DNA from: Bacteroidota bacterium
GTDB taxonomy: Bacteria > Bacteroidota > Bacteroidia > NS11-12g > UBA955
Length of the DNA stretch: 11,225 nt
NCBI GenBank assembly: GCA_008081305.1
Contig: VMCP01000216.1
Location: forward strand, 1-11,225
Reading direction: 5' to 3'
The notes under the pieces are model-generated. The model was not told the DNA's origin and did not search any database. It saw only the letters and a program-made list of their open reading frames with translations. Below, one piece after another: positions 6,593-11,225 of this stretch. Within the stretch, counting starts at the first letter, position 1. Each line of letters opens with the position of its first letter. A program made the position numbers and the translations under genes.

Positions 6593-7807
6593 CTAACGGT
6601 AATCTTCAATAATTAAGCCCGTAGGTATCTTGGGCTCAATAAAGGTTGACTTTGCCGGCATCGTGTCTCCCTCGTCAGCTACGGCTCTAACTTCTTCCAT
6701 TTGATTTGGAGCAAACAAGAAGGCTATATCAATATCGCCATTCTGCAGCTGTAATTTAATACTATCTAGGGGAGTGTCTCCTCGTAAAAACTGATAACGA
6801 TCATCTTCTGAACTAGAGGACAAACCAAAGGCGGGCTGTAGAATTTTCTTTTCTACCACACGCACATCCAATTTATCTATGGCTTTGTCTCCCAACATTG
6901 ACTCAGAAAGTTCAATTACACACCTACGATCTTTGGCAATACACAAAACCTGACCTTTTTTTAGGTCTTCGTAGCCAAGAGAATGGCCAATTTCGTAGTG
7001 ATGAATGCGATGCTCCTCTAAAAAATCCCACAGGATCGTGCTATCGACTCCTTTCAGCATTCTAAAAAAGGGCTTTATCAGCAATTCAGATTCATCAGCG
7101 ATTAACGCCATAATTCCTTTACCTGAATTATTACCAAACCTTTCAGTAAGGTATCTAGAAGATGAGGCACATCTATGGTGACCATCGGCAATATACAATG
7201 AAGGCAATTTATTCAATAAATTACAGACTAAATCGATTTCTTCTTTAGTTTCAACCTTCCAAACTTTGTGCGTGTTATAAAATTCGTCAGAAACACTGAG
7301 ATCTGCTTCTCTTTCACTTGTAATGGCGAGAACTAGCTGGTTCAATTCAAGGGGTAACTGTTGACTCAGTAGAACCGGTTCGGCCATAGACTCCAATGCA
7401 GAAATATGCCTAACTAATCTATTCTCTTTATTAGTTAGTGTATTTTCATGCTTCTTGATTCTTCCGTCTAAGTAATCTTCGGCATCAACCCCAACAATCC
7501 ATCCAGCGATCTTTTTACCAGAGTGATGAGTTTGTTCATACAGAAAAACATTTGGCTCATGAACCAACAAAAACTTCTCTTTTATGAGCTTGCTTAAATT
7601 TGCTCTCGAAGCATCATAAAACGCTTGGGTTTCAGACATCAAGGAGGAATCCAAGAATTGTGGCTTCACCACTCTTAAATATGATTCAGGCAAGGCTTGA
7701 GCCTTAGACTGTAAAACCTCAGCACTTAACTTTCCTGAACCAAGAGATGCAATTCGTTGTGCATCATCTTTTTTAGGCAATAAGGTCTTTATAGGAAATA
7801 CCCTCAT
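6593..7807 (-). CDS. DUF1015-family protein of the serine biosynthesis operon
   Basis: This 404-residue protein has close to full family length. DUF1015 hallmarks are a DYLDGRIKKHENT block (111-123), HISALESMAEPVLL (134-147), the highly conserved DGHHR (208-212) after a hydrophobic strand LYIA, and the C-terminal MPAKSTFIEPKIPTGLII (383-400). The PYDV-like motif I remember near the N-terminus of many members is not evident (SLGSGKLS there). The biochemical function of the family is not established as far as I know. It is the third gene of a serC-serA operon, 8 nt after serA, pointing to a role linked to serine or phosphoserine. The DGHHR box resembles the GxxR motif of ParB/sulfiredoxin-fold proteins, which include free-serine kinases; this is inference from memory. 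The gene ends 3 nt from the convergent ArsR stop. Confidence 0.88.
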   Translation of the reverse strand: MRVFPIKTLLPKKDDAQRIASLGSGKLSAEVLQSKAQALPESYLRVVKPQFLDSSLMSETQAFYDASRANLSKLIKEKFLLVHEPNVFLYEQTHHSGKKIAGWIVGVDAEDYLDGRIKKHENTLTNKENRLVRHISALESMAEPVLLSQQLPLELNQLVLAITSEREADLSVSDEFYNTHKVWKVETKEEIDLVCNLLNKLPSLYIADGHHRCASSSRYLTERFGNNSGKGIMALIADESELLIKPFFRMLKGVDSTILWDFLEEHRIHHYEIGHSLGYEDLKKGQVLCIAKDRRCVIELSESMLGDKAIDKLDVRVVEKKILQPAFGLSSSSEDDRYQFLRGDTPLDSIKLQLQNGDIDIAFLFAPNQMEEVRAVADEGDTMPAKSTFIEPKIPTGLIIEDYR

Positions 7808-7815
7808 TGCAGATA

Positions 7816-8766
7816 CTATCTAAGGTGCTGGATGATTTTTTCAGCTAACTCGATTCCAACCCTCTGCTGAGCTTCTGCTGTACTTGCTCCAATATGTGGG
7901 GATAATGAAGCATTATCTAGATGAAGCATTGTATCGTTAACAGGTGGTTCACTTTCAAATACATCTACTCCAGCAAAAGCTACTTTTCCAGAGTCAATTG
8001 CATTCTTAAGGTCATTTTCGTTAACTACACCACCCCTAGCACAATTCACCAATACGACTCCATCTTTACACGCGTTCAACTCTTCTTTACCAATTACCTG
8101 AGCGGATCCAGGAGTATGAACGGAAATGATATCTGATTCAGACAATACTTGTTCCATACTAACACCCTTTAGGGTGACTTGGAAATTGTGATTACAATAT
8201 TGTTCGTGTAGTGCGATGGTCAGGTCAAATGAACGGCCCTTGTAATCGTATACCAAAACCTTCATACCAAGACCAATAGCCATTTTAGCCACCTCTTGCC
8301 CGATACGACCAAATCCAATAATTCCAATAGTCTTGCCTGTAAGTTCAAAACCTTTGGAAGCTTTTTTCTTGAGCTCCTTAAATCGTTCTTTTCCCTCCGT
8401 TGGCATGATTCTATTGGTCATGTGAATCATTCGCGATACAGAGAATGCATGTGCCATCACAAGCTCTGCAACGGAACGAGAAGAAGCATTAGGAGTATTC
8501 ACTACTGTAATTTGAGCTTTTCCCGCAGCTTTCAAGTCGATATTATCTAGCCCAACGCCTGCACGAGCGATTAATTTGAGATTCTCGGCAGCTGATATAA
8601 CCTCTGCATTCACTTTGGTTGCACTTCGAACGATCAATACATCAAATTCAGAGATGCCATTTATCAACTCGCTTTGTTCAATTTTGTCTGTGACTACCTC
8701 AAAACCAGCCTGTTCCAATAGCGACTTTCCTATTGCATCTATTCCATCGTTTGCTAATACTTTCAT
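7816..8766 (-). CDS. serA: D-3-phosphoglycerate dehydrogenase, short form without ACT domain
   Basis: This 316-residue D-2-hydroxyacid dehydrogenase converts 3-phosphoglycerate to 3-phosphohydroxypyruvate with NAD, the first step of serine synthesis, in the cytosol. The Rossmann motif GFGRIG is at 151-156, with an acidic residue (D174) ending the second strand, which favours NAD over NADP. The catalytic triad is R244 (CARGG), E273 (ESEPP) and H291 (SPHIGAS). The substrate-side VRSAT block (R47) and the RAGVGLDNID block (68-77) are present. The protein stops right after the returning substrate-domain helix, with no C-terminal ACT domain, so serine feedback through that domain is not available. 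It lies 5 nt after serC and 8 nt before the DUF1015 gene. The serC neighbour makes the phosphoglycerate substrate much more likely than another 2-hydroxyacid. Confidence 0.93.
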   Translation of the reverse strand: MKVLANDGIDAIGKSLLEQAGFEVVTDKIEQSELINGISEFDVLIVRSATKVNAEVISAAENLKLIARAGVGLDNIDLKAAGKAQITVVNTPNASSRSVAELVMAHAFSVSRMIHMTNRIMPTEGKERFKELKKKASKGFELTGKTIGIIGFGRIGQEVAKMAIGLGMKVLVYDYKGRSFDLTIALHEQYCNHNFQVTLKGVSMEQVLSESDIISVHTPGSAQVIGKEELNACKDGVVLVNCARGGVVNENDLKNAIDSGKVAFAGVDVFESEPPVNDTMLHLDNASLSPHIGASTAEAQQRVGIELAEKIIQHLR

Positions 8767-8771
8767 CTGAA

Positions 8772-9848
8772 TTATCCGTTAAATTTATTTATTACATCAA
8801 CAAGAGCTTGAACGCTTTCTATGGATAGAGCATTGTATAATGAAGCGCGATAACCGCCAACACTTCTGTGCCCTTTCAATCCGCTTAACCCAGCTTCTTT
8901 ACAAGCCTCGTCAAACTTTGATGATAAACCTTCATGTTCAGGTTTAAATACGAAACAAGCATTCATGTGACTTCGCGAGTCTTCCCTCGCTGTACCCTTA
9001 AAATATGGAGAAGCATCAATGGCATCATATAGTAAAGAAGCTTTTTCATTATTGCGCTTTTCCATTCCTTCAAGACCTCCATTATTCAATACCCACTCCA
9101 TGTTATACTTAGAAACTAAAATTGGAAAAACAGGAGGAGTATTAAACATACTATCCGCATCCGCATGTGTTTTGTAATTCACCATACTTGGGATGTGTCT
9201 GTCAGCCAATTTGTTATACATTTCTTTTTTGATCACAACCAAAGTAACACCTGCAGGTCCCATATTTTTCTGTGCTCCAGCATAGATAATATCGAATTTA
9301 GTAACATCTATTGGTCGTGAGAAAATATCTGAACTCATATCGCAAATCATCGGTATGTCCGAGTCAGGAAACTCCTTTATTTGCGTCCCAAAAATGGTGT
9401 TATTGCTTGTACAATGAAAGTAATCAGCATCGGATGAAATAGTATAGTTGCCGGGGATATAATTAAAATTACCGTCTTCACTTGACGCACAAACGTCTAT
9501 CTCTCCGTAGCCCTTTGCTTCTTTAATGGCCTTTTTAGACCAAGTGCCTGTGTTTAGATAAACCGCTTTTGTCTTCAGGAAATTATGAGGGATTTGGAAA
9601 AACTGCGTTGATGCCCCGCCCTGTAAGAATAACACATCATAATCATCAGTGAGATTTAATAACTTTTTAACCAGTTGTGTAGCTTCATCTGCAACTTGAA
9701 CAAATTGCTTACTTCTGTGAGAGATTTCAAGTACACTTAAACCGGTATCTGAAAATGATTTAAGGTCTGCGCTGCTTTTTTCAATGGCGTAATCCGATAA
9801 AATTGAGGGTCCCGCCGAAAAATTGTGAATCTTTTTGCCGTTTGTCAT
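8772..9848 (-). CDS. serC: Phosphoserine aminotransferase
   Basis: This 358-residue PLP enzyme of the class V aminotransferase fold moves the amino group of glutamate onto 3-phosphohydroxypyruvate to give phosphoserine; SerC also acts in vitamin B6 synthesis in many bacteria. Hallmarks: the N-terminal NFSAGPS (9-15), EISHRS (41-46), the PLP-phosphate-binding GGAS (77-80), HCTSNNTIFGTQ (145-156), D170 in ICDMSSD, and the PLP lysine K194 in YAGAQKNMGPAG. The C-terminal GLKGHRSVGGYRASLYN block is typical. It is the first gene of the minus-strand serC-serA-DUF1015 operon. The start at 9848 is the only reasonable ATG and leaves 44 nt to the divergent gene. No phosphoserine phosphatase (serB) is in the window. 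Confidence 0.95.
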   Translation of the reverse strand: MTNGKKIHNFSAGPSILSDYAIEKSSADLKSFSDTGLSVLEISHRSKQFVQVADEATQLVKKLLNLTDDYDVLFLQGGASTQFFQIPHNFLKTKAVYLNTGTWSKKAIKEAKGYGEIDVCASSEDGNFNYIPGNYTISSDADYFHCTSNNTIFGTQIKEFPDSDIPMICDMSSDIFSRPIDVTKFDIIYAGAQKNMGPAGVTLVVIKKEMYNKLADRHIPSMVNYKTHADADSMFNTPPVFPILVSKYNMEWVLNNGGLEGMEKRNNEKASLLYDAIDASPYFKGTAREDSRSHMNACFVFKPEHEGLSSKFDEACKEAGLSGLKGHRSVGGYRASLYNALSIESVQALVDVINKFNG

Positions 9849-9885
9849 AAACGGCTACAATTTTACGCCTATTATTGTGAGAGAC

Positions 9886-9893
9886 CAAACCTA
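9886..9893 (-). promoter_or_regulatory. Putative -7 element for the serC-serA-DUF1015 operon
   Basis: Read on the minus strand, 9893 to 9886 is TAGGTTTG, an exact TAnnTTTG match. It predicts a start near 9879-9882 and a leader of about 30 nt before serC. No TTG is found at the right -33 distance. The element overlaps the first base of the divergent gene's ATG at 9893. Confidence 0.45.
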
Positions 9894-10471
9894 TGAAGCT
9901 TATAACTAGGATTATTCATGTTATCTTATTGTTTCTCGCATCTGGTTCTGTCATGGGGCAATACGAAGGATTGGATAGCAATAGGCGGCAATCCAATCAA
10001 AAACAAGAGGAAACACCATTTGCAGATGATATTGTAGCCTATCGTTACAAGGATATGGCCTATTCAGGGATGGATTTTACGGTATTTGGCACGGGAATAT
10101 CCTATCATTTAGAACTAGCACCTTACACAGGTGTTCATTTTAATGAAAAACTATACGCCGCCGTTGGTGTTACAGGATCTTACTACGGAGATAATTACAT
10201 CCCCATCAATACCTTGGTAGGTGGAACCTTTGCGTTTGTTCGAATACCAGTGGGTTCTATTTTTCTACATGGAGAATACCGATATCAGAATGCTATCAAT
10301 AGTTATGATAGACCAGAACGAGAATGGTTTGGAACTCCTATTATAGGAGGTGGCTATAACTCAGATGGAAACCTTTCTGCATATGCCTTGGTTGGTATTG
10401 CGTTTAATCCCAAATTTGCCTACACCAATTCAATTGGAAGTTTCGTTTACCGATTTGGCTTTAGGTTTTAA
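9893..10471 (+). CDS. Small secreted, probable outer-membrane beta-barrel protein, unrecognised family
   Basis: This 192-residue protein begins with a signal peptide: K2/R6, a hydrophobic core over about residues 7-18, and a likely cleavage after G22 in SVMG-Q. A short polar, Gln/Asn-rich segment (28-45) follows. The rest has alternating hydrophobic and polar residues with many Tyr, Phe and Gly, typical of short transmembrane beta strands. The last strand ends FVYRFGFRF, with a terminal Phe, as expected for the C-terminal signal of BAM-inserted barrels. The size suits an 8-stranded barrel. I do not recognise a named family. It diverges from serC across 44 nt. An imperfect TAnnTTTG (TATTATTG, 9870-9877) may be its promoter. 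It converges with the dioxygenase gene on its right. Confidence 0.75.
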   Translation: MKLITRIIHVILLFLASGSVMGQYEGLDSNRRQSNQKQEETPFADDIVAYRYKDMAYSGMDFTVFGTGISYHLELAPYTGVHFNEKLYAAVGVTGSYYGDNYIPINTLVGGTFAFVRIPVGSIFLHGEYRYQNAINSYDRPEREWFGTPIIGGGYNSDGNLSAYALVGIAFNPKFAYTNSIGSFVYRFGFRF

Positions 10472-10516
10472 TGACACAAACTTCAAAGTTGGATTTCAAG
10501 GGAAGAATTGATTCGC

Positions 10517-10530
10517 ATTAATTAATTAAT
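10517..10530 (+). repeat. 14-bp perfect AT palindrome between convergent genes
   Basis: ATTAATTAATTAAT is its own reverse complement and lies in the 58-nt gap between two convergent genes, its last base overlapping the dioxygenase stop codon. TTGATT (10508-10513) and AATCAA (10528-10533) could form a further short stem around it. With no GC content it is a weak terminator candidate at best; no better hairpin is visible in this gap. Confidence 0.35.
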
Positions 10531-11225
10531 CAACCCAAAACTACCGAACACATACTTAGTGAACCTCCAATTGAAATATCATTGAAGAAATAGTGTTGTT
10601 CATCGCTTTTGGCAAGCCCCATGGTATACAATAAAGGCAAATAATGCTCGGCTGTGGGAATGGCTAGATTCATTTCCATTCCACTACGCTCTACACGAGA
10701 TAACCCTTTTAAATCTCGGGAAATAATAAGATCCTTGATTTTCGAATTGGCTGCCTCTGCCCAATCATAACCAAAAGGTTCTCTTAACTTATTCCAATCA
10801 ACCATCCTTAGGTTGTGAACGATATTACCACTACCGATAATCAAAACTCCTCGATACCTTAAAAAGTCTAATTCTCTTGCGAGTTCAGCATGTTGTTCCA
10901 TGCTTAAACCTCTATCTAAACTCATTTGAACAACAGGAACATCGCAATTTGGATATAAATGCTTTACTACCGTCCAAGTTCCGTGATCTAAGCCCCATTG
11001 ATAATCTAGTTCTTTAGGGAATTTACTCGGAGTTGTCACGATTTCATTCGCTAGAGATGGGTCACCGGGAGCTGGATAGTTCTCTTGATACAAAGCTTCG
11101 GGGAAACCACCAAAATCATAAATAGTTCTTGGCGATTCCATCGCTGTGATTCTTGTGCCATATGTTTCCCAATGTGCCGAAACACAGACTATTGCTTGAG
11201 GCTTTGGAAGGCACTTACCTAATGT
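10530..11225 (-). CDS. 4,5-DOPA dioxygenase extradiol family protein (YgiD/LigB-like), 5' partial
   Basis: The frame stays open from the ATG at 11141 to the right edge, adding 28 codons that match the family (LPKPQAIVCVSAHWETYGTR), so 11141 is an internal methionine and 231 residues are visible. About 35 N-terminal residues, including the expected GHGSP metal-ligand motif, lie outside the window. Visible landmarks, numbered from the right edge: H18 (SAHW), DFGGFPEALY (37-46), NYPAPGDP (49-56), H81 (LDHGTW), H137 (GNIVHNLR) and H194 (EHYLPLLY). These fit the metal-binding and catalytic histidines of LigB-type extradiol dioxygenases. Family members open catechol rings such as that of DOPA, but the physiological substrate in most bacteria, including E. 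coli YgiD, is not settled. No aromatic degradation genes are adjacent. The terminal GSLSMCSVVLG is typical. Confidence 0.9.
   Translation of the reverse strand, partial: TLGKCLPKPQAIVCVSAHWETYGTRITAMESPRTIYDFGGFPEALYQENYPAPGDPSLANEIVTTPSKFPKELDYQWGLDHGTWTVVKHLYPNCDVPVVQMSLDRGLSMEQHAELARELDFLRYRGVLIIGSGNIVHNLRMVDWNKLREPFGYDWAEAANSKIKDLIISRDLKGLSRVERSGMEMNLAIPTAEHYLPLLYTMGLAKSDEQHYFFNDISIGGSLSMCSVVLG

Noticed and set aside
7921..8770. Plus-strand reading frames opposite serA (7921-8136, 8296-8550, 8576-8770)
   Set aside because: They are antisense to a well-supported enzyme gene, have no recognisable domains, and follow from codon use on the opposite strand.
10517..10530. Palindrome as attachment site or operator
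   Set aside because: It is a simple AATT-type repeat without a matching copy elsewhere in the window and without any integrase or nearby promoter. It could arise by chance in AT-rich spacer DNA.
11139..11141. ATG as start codon of the dioxygenase
   Set aside because: The 28 upstream in-frame codons up to the right edge encode conserved family sequence including SAHW, so the gene is truncated by the window edge and not by a late start.
1..11225. CRISPR array, insertion sequence, prophage or defence island
   Set aside because: No direct nucleotide repeats with spacers, terminal inverted repeats, transposase or integrase motifs, or defence-type domains were found. Nearly all sequence is accounted for by housekeeping-type genes.

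Overview
The window looks like a chromosomal stretch of an AT-rich member of the Bacteroidota, most likely in or near the Flavobacteriales. Three things point there. The first gene ends in a type IX secretion (gliding-motility-associated, CHU_C/type B) sorting domain. Several upstream regions carry the Bacteroidota promoter element TAnnTTTG. Recognisable Shine-Dalgarno sites are nearly absent. Assignment below phylum level is inference.

Layout, left to right. (1) Bases 1-2356 hold the 3' part of a large secreted, multi-module cell-surface protein; the reading frame is already open at the left edge. (2) A complete NFACT-family gene (RqcH/Rqc2-like) follows after a very short gap. (3) A tRNA-Val(UAC) gene has its own promoter and a strong intrinsic terminator. 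(4) An M42 aminopeptidase gene and an LpxL/HtrB-like acyltransferase gene, 5 nt apart, form a probable two-gene operon. (5) A small ArsR-family regulator with a CxC motif comes next. (6) On the minus strand, serC, serA and a DUF1015 gene form a tight three-gene operon for the first two steps of serine synthesis from 3-phosphoglycerate. It converges on the ArsR gene with only 3 nt between the stop codons. (7) A small, signal-peptide-bearing, probable outer-membrane beta-barrel protein diverges from serC. (8) On the minus strand at the right edge lies a 4,5-DOPA-dioxygenase-like (YgiD/LigB) gene whose first roughly 35 codons fall outside the window.

Most of this is core metabolism, translation quality control and envelope biogenesis. 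No mobile element, CRISPR array, phage gene or defence system is visible, and I do not see a convincing undescribed system. The points most worth following are: the DUF1015 protein in the serine operon, with its DGHHR motif; the nine regularly spaced cysteine-pair modules in the surface protein; the conserved Asp-Arg pair in the NFACT protein; the orphan CxC ArsR regulator; and the probable leaderless start of the M42 peptidase gene.
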